Below, in pieces: positions 28,757 to 35,328 of a DNA stretch of 35,328 nucleotides (positions within the stretch are counted from its first letter, which is position 1; each line of letters starts with the position of its first letter). A program made the position numbers and the translations under genes. The stretch lies in contig CANFBW010000032.1 in the NCBI GenBank assembly GCA_947444925.1, positions 1-35,328 of the forward strand, read 5' to 3'. Source of the DNA: Flavobacteriales bacterium (GTDB lineage: Bacteria; Bacteroidota; Bacteroidia; Flavobacteriales_C; GCA-002722245). Under the pieces are notes generated by a model, which made no database searches, was not told the DNA's origin, and saw nothing but the letters and a program-made list of their open reading frames with translations.

Positions 28757-28836
28757 AGTTCAATGTTTAAAGTTCAATGTATAAAGCTCAATGTTGGCAA
28801 GATCTAAAACTTTGATCTTGCCAACATTGAACTTTG
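28757..28836. repeat. Tandem short repeats plus long hairpin between pccB and purD
   Basis: Three near-copies of a ~14-base unit (AAAGTTCAATGTAT type) run from 28757 to about 28795. The last passes into a 17-bp perfect inverted repeat (28788-28804 with 28814-28830; arm TCAATGTTGGCAAGATC, nine-base loop). Past one mismatch the pairing continues by AAAG/CTTT. The right arm also carries a version of the tandem unit in reverse (CATTGAACTTTGAAC). No T-run follows on the minus strand, so it is not a classic terminator. It resembles a REP-like mobile palindromic element or a processed RNA hairpin. Confidence 0.75.
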
Positions 28837-28843
28837 AACCTTT

Positions 28844-30388
28844 TTACAAAGGTATATTTCCGTGTTTCTTTCTTGGCAATTTCGCCACTTTATTTTTCAG
28901 CATCTGCATTGCGATGATCAGTTTTTCACGGGTATCCGAAGGCAGTATCACCTCATCAACATAACCGCGTTCAGCGGCGATGTATGGATTCGCAAACTTG
29001 TCAACGTACTCTTTTTCTTTTTCCTTCCACTGTGCATCAGGATCAGCGGCACCAGAAATTTCGTTTTTGAAAATAATTTCAGCAGCGCCCTTCGCGCCCA
29101 TCACCGCAATTTCAGCAGAGGGCCAAGCGAAATTCAAATCGGCTCCAATGTGCTTCGAATTCATTACGTCGTAAGCACCACCGTATGCTTTACGCGTAAT
29201 AACAGTAATGCGTGGCACTGTGGCTTCACAAAATGCATACAGCAATTTAGCGCCATTTGAAATAATGCCATTCCACTCTTGATCGGTACCAGGCAAAAAA
29301 CCAGGAACATCCACCAACACCACCAAAGGAATGTTGAATGAATCGCAAAAGCGAACAAAGCGCCCCGCCTTTACTGAAGAATCAATATCGAGCACACCCG
29401 CGAGATGTTGGGGATTGTTAGCCACTATGCCTACCGATTTGCCCGCCAATCGAGCAAAACCAACAATTATATTTTGCGCAAAATCTTTGTGCACTTCTAG
29501 AAAGCTGTCAGTGTCGGCAATATTGGCAATGACCACCTTCATGTCATAAGGCTGCATCGCATTGTCGGGAATGATGCTGTCAAGCAGCGGGCGTTTTTCA
29601 TTTCCAATTTCGTAAGGCAGCGCTGGCGCCTGTTCTTCGCAATTTTGAGGGAGATACGACAATTGCCTTTTGATCAATTCAATGCACTCAGGGTCGGATG
29701 CTGCCGTAAAATGAGTCACTCCTGATTTTGATGCATGTGTTTCTGCTCCACCCAATTCTTCAGATGTCACTTGTTCGTGCGTCACTGTTTTCACCACGTT
29801 TGGCCCGGTTACAAACATATAAGACGTACCCTCCACCATTGTTACAAAATCGGTCAGCGCTGGTGAATACACTGCTCCACCGGCGCAAGGTCCCATAATA
29901 GCCGACAGTTGCGGCACAACGCCCGAAGCCATTGTATTTCTATAAAATATATCTGCATAGCCCGCCAAAGACACCACGCCCTCTTGAATACGCGCACCAC
30001 CTGAATCATTGAGTCCAATGACCGGTGCTCCATTTTGCATGGCCAAATCCATAATGGCGCAAATTTTCTCGGCATAGGCCTCCCCCAACGAACCACCCAT
30101 CACCGTGAAATCCTGAGAAAACACGTACACCAAGCGTCCGTTCACCAAGCCATAGCCAGTAACTACACCATCGCCTAAATATTTTTGATCACCCAATCCA
30201 AAGTCCGAAGAGCGGTGGGTAACAAACTTGCCGATTTCCTGAAAAGTACCTTTGTCTAATAAAAAATTCACCCTTTCGCGTGCCGTCAACTTACCTTTAT
30301 GGTGTTGGGCCTCAATTCTTTTTTTACCACCACCTTCTTCGGCAAGGATATTTTTATTTTTAAGGGCTTGAAATTTTTCTTGGCTCAT
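28844..30388 (-). CDS. pccB: Acyl-CoA carboxylase beta subunit (propionyl-CoA carboxylase type)
   Basis: This is the carboxyltransferase subunit that moves CO2 from biotin to acyl-CoA, giving methylmalonyl-CoA from propionyl-CoA. The protein has 514 residues, the usual size. The N-half has [36 protein letters not shown] and [14 protein letters not shown]; the C-half has [18 protein letters not shown] and [13 protein letters not shown]. The Asp of AYD corresponds to the residue that favours propionyl- over acetyl-CoA in studied actinobacterial enzymes, as far as I recall. The biotin carboxylase and carrier subunits are not in the window, so exact substrate use (propionyl or methylcrotonyl) is inferred. 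Confidence 0.9.
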   Translation of the reverse strand: MSQEKFQALKNKNILAEEGGGKKRIEAQHHKGKLTARERVNFLLDKGTFQEIGKFVTHRSSDFGLGDQKYLGDGVVTGYGLVNGRLVYVFSQDFTVMGGSLGEAYAEKICAIMDLAMQNGAPVIGLNDSGGARIQEGVVSLAGYADIFYRNTMASGVVPQLSAIMGPCAGGAVYSPALTDFVTMVEGTSYMFVTGPNVVKTVTHEQVTSEELGGAETHASKSGVTHFTAASDPECIELIKRQLSYLPQNCEEQAPALPYEIGNEKRPLLDSIIPDNAMQPYDMKVVIANIADTDSFLEVHKDFAQNIIVGFARLAGKSVGIVANNPQHLAGVLDIDSSVKAGRFVRFCDSFNIPLVVLVDVPGFLPGTDQEWNGIISNGAKLLYAFCEATVPRITVITRKAYGGAYDVMNSKHIGADLNFAWPSAEIAVMGAKGAAEIIFKNEISGAADPDAQWKEKEKEYVDKFANPYIAAERGYVDEVILPSDTREKLIIAMQMLKNKVAKLPRKKHGNIPL

Positions 30389-30503
30389 ATATACAAGTGA
30401 AAGAGTAAAAGTAAAAAGACAAACGAGAAATCACGAAAAAAGCACAAAGTTCACCCTAAAATCCTGTGCTTATAAAGTTTATTAAAAAAAAACTGTTGAT
30501 AAT

Positions 30504-30534
30504 TTGCCATAATTGAATTTTAATTCTATTTTTG
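30504..30534 (+). promoter_or_regulatory. Promoter of the rplM-rpsI ribosomal operon
   Basis: TTG at 30504-30506, exactly 20 bases, and TATTTTTG at 30527-30534 are a full match to the Bacteroidota consensus. Transcription should start about 45 bases before the rplM GTG. The leader contains a short C/G-rich stretch (TTTTTCCCCTTGGGAGGGA) that can fold, which may matter for feedback by ribosomal protein L13. Confidence 0.7.
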
Positions 30535-30584
30535 TCGCCCGTTTTTCCCCTTGGGAGGGACGAAATAAATTAAAATTTAGTCAA

Positions 30585-31040
30585 GTGGATACATTAAGTT
30601 ATAGAACAATTTCAGCGAACAGCGCCACAGCTAGAAAGCAGTGGGTAGTAGTAGATGCTGACGGACAGAACCTAGGAAGATTGGCTTCACAAGTGGCCAA
30701 AATGATCCGTGGAAAACACAAAACCAATTACACTCCCCATGTTGATTGTGGAGACAACGTAATTGTAATCAACGCTTCGAAAGTGGAGTTGAGCGGTGCT
30801 AAATGGGATGAAAAAGACTACATCCGCTACACTGGGTACCCAGGTGGTCAAAGAATTCTTTCTGCAAGAGAGGTTCACCAAAAAAGACCAACTGCCTTGA
30901 TTGAAAAAGCAGTAAAAGGAATGCTTCCTAAAAATAAATTGGGGAACATCTTGTTCACCAACCTATATGTATATGCTGGTGCAGAACACAAGCAAGATGC
31001 ACAACAACCAGTAGTAATCAATATCAACGAAATTAAATAA
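30585..31040 (+). CDS. rplM: 50S ribosomal protein L13
   Basis: uL13 is an early-assembly protein of the large ribosomal subunit. I place the start at the GTG at 30585, giving 151 residues beginning VDTLSYRTISANSAT (initiator read as Met), which matches Bacteroidota L13 starts (MDTLSYKT). An ATG at 30513 in frame would add 24 unlike residues and lies inside the promoter. Motifs are VVVDADGQNLGRLAS, RGKHKTNYTPHVDCGDNV, YTGYPGGQR and VKGMLPKNKLG. rpsI follows after five bases. Confidence 0.95.
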   Translation: MDTLSYRTISANSATARKQWVVVDADGQNLGRLASQVAKMIRGKHKTNYTPHVDCGDNVIVINASKVELSGAKWDEKDYIRYTGYPGGQRILSAREVHQKRPTALIEKAVKGMLPKNKLGNILFTNLYVYAGAEHKQDAQQPVVININEIK

Positions 31041-31045
31041 TCCAA

Positions 31046-31432
31046 ATGGAAGTAATCAATACTATTGGAAGAAGAAAATCCTCTGTAGCTAGGATTTACC
31101 TGAAAGCAGGAAGTGGCGTAATCACTGTTAACGAAAGAGATGCAGCGGAATATTTTCCAACTACACTTCTTCAGTACAAATTGCACCAAGCTTTGAAAAT
31201 CGCTGACTTGGAAGGCAAATTCGACATCAATGTTAACGTAGCCGGCGGTGGAATCACTGGTCAAGTTGAAGCTATCCGTATGGGTATGGCTAGAGCATTG
31301 CAAGAATATGATGCAGAATTAAGAGCTCCTTTGAAAAAAGAAGGCTTGTTTACTAGAGACCAAAGAGAGGTGGAGAGAAAGAAACCAGGTCAAAAGAAAG
31401 CAAGAAAGAGATTCCAATTTAGTAAACGTTAA
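31046..31432 (+). CDS. rpsI: 30S ribosomal protein S9
   Basis: uS9 lies in the head of the small subunit; its C-terminal tail reaches the P site. The protein has 128 residues. It starts MEVINTIGRRKSSVARIYLK with the IGRRKSSVAR signature, has VAGGGITGQVEAIRMGMARAL in the middle and ends in the typical basic tail KKARKRFQFSKR. The terminal SKR is the conserved tRNA-contacting end. It is paired with rplM as in most bacteria. Confidence 0.98.
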   Translation: MEVINTIGRRKSSVARIYLKAGSGVITVNERDAAEYFPTTLLQYKLHQALKIADLEGKFDINVNVAGGGITGQVEAIRMGMARALQEYDAELRAPLKKEGLFTRDQREVERKKPGQKKARKRFQFSKR

Positions 31433-31459
31433 TATTCAACCAATAATAAAACTGTTTAG

Positions 31460-32233
31460 ATGGCTAAGGCGACTTACAAAGAATTATTAGATGCAGGAGT
31501 ACACTTCGGGCATTTGACTAGAAAATGGAATCCGAATATGGCTCCGTATATCTTCATGGAGAAAAACGGAATCCACATTATAGATTTAAATAAAACGATA
31601 GGGAAACTCGACGAAGCTTCTGCTGCCTTGAAACAAATTGCTAAATCAGGAAAAAAAATCCTTTTCGTTGCAACTAAAAAACAAGCAAAGGAAATCGTTT
31701 CTAATAGAGTAAAAGCTGTTGGAATGCCTTACGTTACTGAAAGATGGCCAGGTGGTATGTTGACCAACTTTGCTACAATCAGAAAAGCGGTTAAGAAAAT
31801 GGGCACTATCGATAAGATGGCGACTGACGGTACTTTCGAGAACATGTCAAAAAAAGAAAGATTGAGCATCATGCGTATGAGAGAGAAACTCGATCGCAAC
31901 TTGGGTTCTATCTCTGACTTGAGCCGTTTACCGGGTGCTTTGTTCATCGTTGATATTCACAAAGAAAACATCGCTGTTCAAGAAGCACACAAATTGGGCA
32001 TCCCTACTTTTGGTATCGTTGATACCAACTCTGATCCAAACTTGGTTGACTTTGCAATTCCTGCAAACGATGACAGCTCTAAATCAGTAGATCTTCTTTT
32101 ATCTTTTATCTGTTCAGCAGTTGCTGAAGGATTGGAAGAAAGAAAATCTATCAAAGGAGAGAAGAAAGACGACGAAGAGAAAGAAGTAGAAGTTAGCGCA
32201 AGCGCAGAAACAGCTGCAAGCGAAGAAGAATAA
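31460..32233 (+). CDS. rpsB: 30S ribosomal protein S2
   Basis: uS2 binds the small-subunit platform late in assembly. The protein has 257 residues. The conserved core has LLDAGVHFGHLTRKWNPNM, VATKKQAKEIV, TERWPGGMLTNF and GIPTFGIVDTNSDPNLVDFAIPANDDS. The last 30 residues form a low-complexity acidic tail (DDEEKEVEVSASAETAASEEE) beyond the core, an extension seen in other Bacteroidota S2 proteins. It follows rpsI by 27 bases and precedes tsf by 18. Confidence 0.98.
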   Translation: MAKATYKELLDAGVHFGHLTRKWNPNMAPYIFMEKNGIHIIDLNKTIGKLDEASAALKQIAKSGKKILFVATKKQAKEIVSNRVKAVGMPYVTERWPGGMLTNFATIRKAVKKMGTIDKMATDGTFENMSKKERLSIMRMREKLDRNLGSISDLSRLPGALFIVDIHKENIAVQEAHKLGIPTFGIVDTNSDPNLVDFAIPANDDSSKSVDLLLSFICSAVAEGLEERKSIKGEKKDDEEKEVEVSASAETAASEEE

Positions 32234-32251
32234 TATAATACAGAAATTACA

Positions 32252-33085
32252 ATGGCAACAGTAGAAATAAGCGCTAAAGATGTAATGAAATTACGCACGC
32301 AAACAGGCGCGGGCATGATGGATTGTAAAAAAGCATTGGCAGAAGCTGACGGGAATTTTGAAAACGCAATTGACATCCTTAGAAAACAAGGACAAAAATT
32401 AGCCAACAAAAGAGCCGACAGAGATGCAACAGAAGGATTTGTTTTGGCGAAGTCAAGCACTGACGCTAAAAAAGCATTCATACTGGTATTGAACTGTGAA
32501 ACTGATTTCGTTGCAAAAAACGAAAGCTTCGGTAAATTGGTGGAGCGTTTCGCTGACATCGCAATGGCTGCTGGCGTTACTACTTTGCAAGAAGTATTGG
32601 CTTTGCCTATCGACGGTGTAACCATCGGAGAAAAAGTAATCGAACAAGTAGGCGTTATCGGTGAAAAACTAGAAATCTCTTACTTCGAAGTTGTTGAAGG
32701 AGCGCAAGTTTACTCTTACAATCACCCAGGCAACAGAACAGCTGCAATTCTTGCAGTGAATGATGTTGTGGATGTTGAAGTAGTGAAAAATGTTGCCATG
32801 CAAATTGCAGCAATGAATCCAGTATCTATTGACAAAGCTGATTGTCCTCAATCTGTTATTGAAAAAGAAATTGAAATCGCTAAGGACTTGTTGAGACAAG
32901 AAGGAAAAGCCGAAGAAATGATCGATAAAATCGCTCAAGGTAAATTGGTGAGATTCTTCAAAGACAGCACCTTGTTGAACCAAGATTTCATTAAAGACAA
33001 CAAATCAACTGTTGCGCAGTACTTGAACCAGTCTAAAGCTGGTCTCACCGTTACCGCCTTCAAGAGATATTCATTGGCTGATTAA
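32252..33085 (+). CDS. tsf: Elongation factor Ts
   Basis: EF-Ts recycles EF-Tu by releasing GDP. The protein has 277 residues. The N-terminal UBA-like domain and the TDFV motif are intact: VMKLRTQTGAGMMDCKKALAEADG, NCETDFVAKNE, and the C-terminal GKLVRFFKDSTLLNQDFIKD. It follows rpsB in the classic rpsB-tsf pair, and a strong terminator lies 12 bases past the stop. Confidence 0.98.
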   Translation: MATVEISAKDVMKLRTQTGAGMMDCKKALAEADGNFENAIDILRKQGQKLANKRADRDATEGFVLAKSSTDAKKAFILVLNCETDFVAKNESFGKLVERFADIAMAAGVTTLQEVLALPIDGVTIGEKVIEQVGVIGEKLEISYFEVVEGAQVYSYNHPGNRTAAILAVNDVVDVEVVKNVAMQIAAMNPVSIDKADCPQSVIEKEIEIAKDLLRQEGKAEEMIDKIAQGKLVRFFKDSTLLNQDFIKDNKSTVAQYLNQSKAGLTVTAFKRYSLAD

Positions 33086-33097
33086 TTCAGCCCAACT

Positions 33098-33130
33098 AAA
33101 AAAGAGAGAATTCATTCTCTCTTTTTTTTT
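33098..33130 (+). terminator. Rho-independent terminator after tsf
   Basis: The stem AAAAAAGAGAGAA / TTCTCTCTTTTTT with a TTCA loop is followed by more T residues. It separates the ribosomal block from pyrH-frr, so the latter need their own promoter; CATCTTTG at about 33134-33142 is a poor -7 match. Confidence 0.88.
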
Positions 33131-33188
33131 GCCCATCTTTGAGCAATGCAGCACAATTATACATTGAACCTTAAACTATAATCCTACT

Positions 33189-33896
33189 ATGACCTACAAA
33201 CGAATACTTTTAAAACTGAGCGGTGAAGCGCTAATGGGTGAAAATCAGTATGGCATCGACTCCAATCGATTGATGCAATACGCCAAAGAAATTTCAACGA
33301 TAGTCGAAAAAGGAATTGAAGTAGCAGTCGTTATTGGTGGCGGAAATATTTTCAGAGGCATAGATGCCGAGAAATCAGGTATCGACAGAGTGCAAGGTGA
33401 CCACATGGGAATGTTGGCAACAATGATCAACAGCTTGGCACTTCAAGCTACTCTTGAAAAAATAAATGTAAAAACGCGATTGCTTTCTGCCATTGTAATG
33501 GATCAAGTAGCCGAACCTTACATCAGAAGAAGGGCCGTTCGTCACCTTGAAAAAGGACGCGTTGTTATCTTTGGCGCAGGTACCGGAAATCCCTACTTCA
33601 CTACAGATACGGCTGCTTCGTTGCGCGCCATTGAAATTGAAGCGGATGTTATTTTGAAGGGAACCCGTGTTGATGGCATTTACACTGCCGATCCTGAAAA
33701 AGACCCCACTGCAACAAAATACAACAAAGTTACTTTTACCGAAGTGTACGAAAAAGGACTTAACGTCATGGATCTCACAGCCTTCACCCTTTGTAAAGAA
33801 AATAAATTACCCATTATTGTTTTCGACATGAACAAACCGGGCAACCTCAACAAAGTCATTCAAGGAGAACAAGTGGGAACTTTGGTTGAATTTTAA
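33189..33896 (+). CDS. pyrH: UMP kinase
   Basis: PyrH phosphorylates UMP to UDP in pyrimidine nucleotide synthesis; it is a hexamer of the amino-acid-kinase fold. The protein has 235 residues. Motifs are [15 protein letters not shown] at the start, [41 protein letters not shown] and [12 protein letters not shown]. It precedes frr by 34 bases, an order found in most bacteria (rpsB-tsf-pyrH-frr). Confidence 0.98.
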   Translation: MTYKRILLKLSGEALMGENQYGIDSNRLMQYAKEISTIVEKGIEVAVVIGGGNIFRGIDAEKSGIDRVQGDHMGMLATMINSLALQATLEKINVKTRLLSAIVMDQVAEPYIRRRAVRHLEKGRVVIFGAGTGNPYFTTDTAASLRAIEIEADVILKGTRVDGIYTADPEKDPTATKYNKVTFTEVYEKGLNVMDLTAFTLCKENKLPIIVFDMNKPGNLNKVIQGEQVGTLVEF

Positions 33897-33930
33897 ACGA
33901 ATTTTATATTTTTATAAAAAATAAATCACA

Positions 33931-34494
33931 ATGGAAGAATTAGTAAAAGCAGTACTCGCCAGCGCCGAAGACATCATGAATAAGGGCATCGACCGCATGG
34001 AAAAAGAACTCATCCGAATTCGCGCAAACAAAGCGAATCCGTCAATGATAGACAGCGTTAAAGTAGACTATTACGGCAGCATGGTACCGATCTCTCAAAT
34101 TGCCAACGTAAATACGCCAGATGCCCGCACATTGAGCGTACAGCCTTGGGAAAAAACAATGTTGAATCCCATTGCAAAAGCAATTACCGATGCCAACCTT
34201 GGACTCAATCCGCAAAACAATGGCGAAGTCATCATCATCTCTGTTCCACCCTTGACTGAAGAAAGAAGAAAAGCCTTGGTTAAACAAGCGAAAACAGTAG
34301 GCGAAGATGCCAAAGTAAGCATTCGTCAAGGCCGCAAGGAAGCCAACGAAGGCATCAAAGCCATTCAGAAAAAAGGCTTGCCTGAAGACTTGGCCAAAAA
34401 AGCAGAAACAAGTTCTCAAGACATTACCAATAAGTTTATAGCAACGGTCGACAAAATCATCGCCGACAAAGAAAAAGAAATAATGACGGTGTAA
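33931..34494 (+). CDS. frr: Ribosome recycling factor
   Basis: RRF splits post-termination ribosomes together with EF-G. The protein has 187 residues, standard. It has the three-helix-bundle motif KELIRIRANKANPSMIDSVKVDYYG near the start, NTPDARTLSVQPWEK in the small domain and LTEERRKALVKQAKTVGEDAKVSIRQGR in the third helix. It is last in the rplM-to-frr block and is followed by a terminator after about 20 bases. Confidence 0.98.
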   Translation: MEELVKAVLASAEDIMNKGIDRMEKELIRIRANKANPSMIDSVKVDYYGSMVPISQIANVNTPDARTLSVQPWEKTMLNPIAKAITDANLGLNPQNNGEVIIISVPPLTEERRKALVKQAKTVGEDAKVSIRQGRKEANEGIKAIQKKGLPEDLAKKAETSSQDITNKFIATVDKIIADKEKEIMTV

Positions 34495-34513
34495 AATACC
34501 AGCACTAGCATAA

Positions 34514-34544
34514 AAAAATCCCCGATTGAAAGTCGGGGATTTTT
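34514..34544. terminator. Bidirectional terminator after frr
   Basis: The 12-bp stem AAAAATCCCCGA / TCGGGGATTTTT with a seven-base loop lies between frr and the convergent gene at 34577. Its A- and T-flanks allow use from both strands. Confidence 0.9.
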
Positions 34545-34576
34545 ATTTTAATAACATCCAATACTTGTCCATAAAA

Positions 34577-34891
34577 TTAAGCCCTTGCCGTGAGGTACTC
34601 AAACACCTCTTCTGCATTTCCAAGTCTAAAATCCTTAGCACATTTTTCTATTTCTTGCTCTTCAAATCCAAACAAACCTTGCAATAAAGGAATGGGGATT
34701 TCCACTTCCCGTCCAATATCTGCTGTAAAGTTAGGCTCCACGATTTTAAAAAATACAAACTCAAAATTAATACTATACTGCATCGCCACTTGCTTAAACA
34801 CAGTGTTGCATTTGTTGCAAGTATAAATAAGATCATCAAAATCGCCCTCTGTATTTTGTTGAACACGCTTTGTTAGAGTCAAATAATGCAA
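34577..34891 (-). CDS. Small CxxC protein of unknown function
   Basis: This acidic protein of 104 residues starts with TTG at 34891 in this annotation. Near residue 25 is a CNKC pair in LIYTCNKCNTVFKQ, but a second pair is absent, so a full zinc ribbon is not visible. A hydrophobic strand (FEFVFFKIVEPNF) and an amphipathic C-terminus (FGFEEQEIEKCAKDFRLGNAEEVFEYL) follow. No ATG is available: upstream in frame lies only an ATT (34909), giving IATSEELHYLT, which reads like a natural start. I do not recognise the family. The gene shares direction with the type IX cargo gene behind it. Confidence 0.62.
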   Translation of the reverse strand: MHYLTLTKRVQQNTEGDFDDLIYTCNKCNTVFKQVAMQYSINFEFVFFKIVEPNFTADIGREVEIPIPLLQGLFGFEEQEIEKCAKDFRLGNAEEVFEYLTARA

Positions 34892-34937
34892 TTCCTCGCT
34901 CGTTGCAATGTGAATTTAAAATTCATGAATGATTTTA

Positions 34938-35328
34938 TTAATCGTATTTCACTACTTTTTTCGTCAATATAAACCCATTTACATTTTTAATACTAAAAAT
35001 GTACGCACCTGGTGCCAGCCATGACGTATTGAATTTAAAACTATTTTCACCTTTCATAGTTAATACGAGCGCGCTGTACAATTCTTGTCCGGTTTCACTT
35101 AAAATTTTAAATCTGTAATAGCCCTCCTCATCGGCCGGATACAGCACCGAAACCTCTTCTTTCATTGGATTAGGCACAACATTGAACACCGAAGTTGATG
35201 CTTTTGAAACCGACACTATTTTAAAAGTCTCTTTCTTTCCATCAAAATCTACCTGACTCAGGCGATAGTACCTTACGCGACTAAAATTAGCAACGTCGGC
35301 GTTGGAATAGGTTAATGTTGTATTCGAA
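34938..35328 (-). CDS. Secreted protein with type IX C-terminal sorting domain (5' part outside window)
   Basis: This is the last 129 codons of a gene that continues beyond the right edge. The segment RVRYYRLSQVDFDGK just before the end is typical of the region leading to the sorting domain. From about VFNVVPNPM to the end the type A sorting domain is clear: PNP motif, SVLYPADEEGYYRFKILSETG, APGAYIFSI and the closing LTKKVVKYD. Such domains guide proteins through the type IX system, whose core genes lie at 9472-15274. The cargo's catalytic or adhesive part is not visible. Confidence 0.93.
   Translation of the reverse strand, partial: SNTTLTYSNADVANFSRVRYYRLSQVDFDGKKETFKIVSVSKASTSVFNVVPNPMKEEVSVLYPADEEGYYRFKILSETGQELYSALVLTMKGENSFKFNTSWLAPGAYIFSIKNVNGFILTKKVVKYD

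Noticed and set aside
31978-32625. 215-codon minus-strand frame over rpsB and tsf
   Set aside because: Antisense to two certain genes and spanning their junction; Ser/Ala-rich shadow frame.

Overview
The window comes from a Bacteroidota (Bacteroidetes) genome. The evidence is a complete porP-gldKLMN type IX secretion/gliding cluster, a C-terminal type IX sorting domain on the gene cut by the right edge, promoter boxes of the TTG-N20-TAnnTTTG type upstream of miaB and rplM, and an LptE-miaB-secG neighbourhood I associate with this phylum. Base and codon use look even from end to end. I see no insertion sequence, prophage, CRISPR array, tRNA or rRNA. It reads as a dense stretch of core chromosome with no gene-free gap over 300 bases. 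The order or family cannot be settled from this window.

Layout. 1-2223 (minus): 5' part of an M48 lipoprotein peptidase and ilvD. 2315-7685 (minus): a four-gene phosphorelay made of a membrane histidine kinase, a REC-PAS-kinase-REC hybrid kinase, a free Hpt protein and a receiver domain fixed to the membrane by a C-terminal helix. 7797-8879 (plus): AI-2E family permease, convergent with a small outer-membrane-type protein (8876-9388, minus). 9472-18918 (minus): topA, an arginase-fold protein with lost metal ligands, porP, gldK, gldL, gldM and gldN, closed by a terminator.

19147-25514 (plus): miaB, a sigma-54-type activator without a sensor domain, lptE, a TPR-ended conserved protein and secG, tightly overlapping, then groES-groEL. 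25587-30388 holds a polytopic membrane protein (minus), a 55-residue membrane protein (plus), a membrane-anchored unknown protein behind purD (minus) and an acyl-CoA carboxylase beta subunit (minus). 30585-34494 (plus) is a translation block: rplM, rpsI, rpsB, tsf, pyrH, frr. The right edge has a small CxxC protein and the end of a secreted type IX cargo protein (both minus).

Functionally, the gld/por genes build the secretion motor and outer-membrane parts for cargo such as the right-edge protein. LptE and SecG belong to envelope assembly and export. The rest is housekeeping: translation, folding, topology, purine and branched-chain amino acid synthesis. The least ordinary items are the phosphorelay that ends in a tail-anchored receiver, the arginase-fold probable pseudoenzyme next to the type IX genes, the input-less sigma-54 activator, a 26-bp perfect palindrome between topA and miaB, and a long hairpin with short tandem repeats between pccB and purD.
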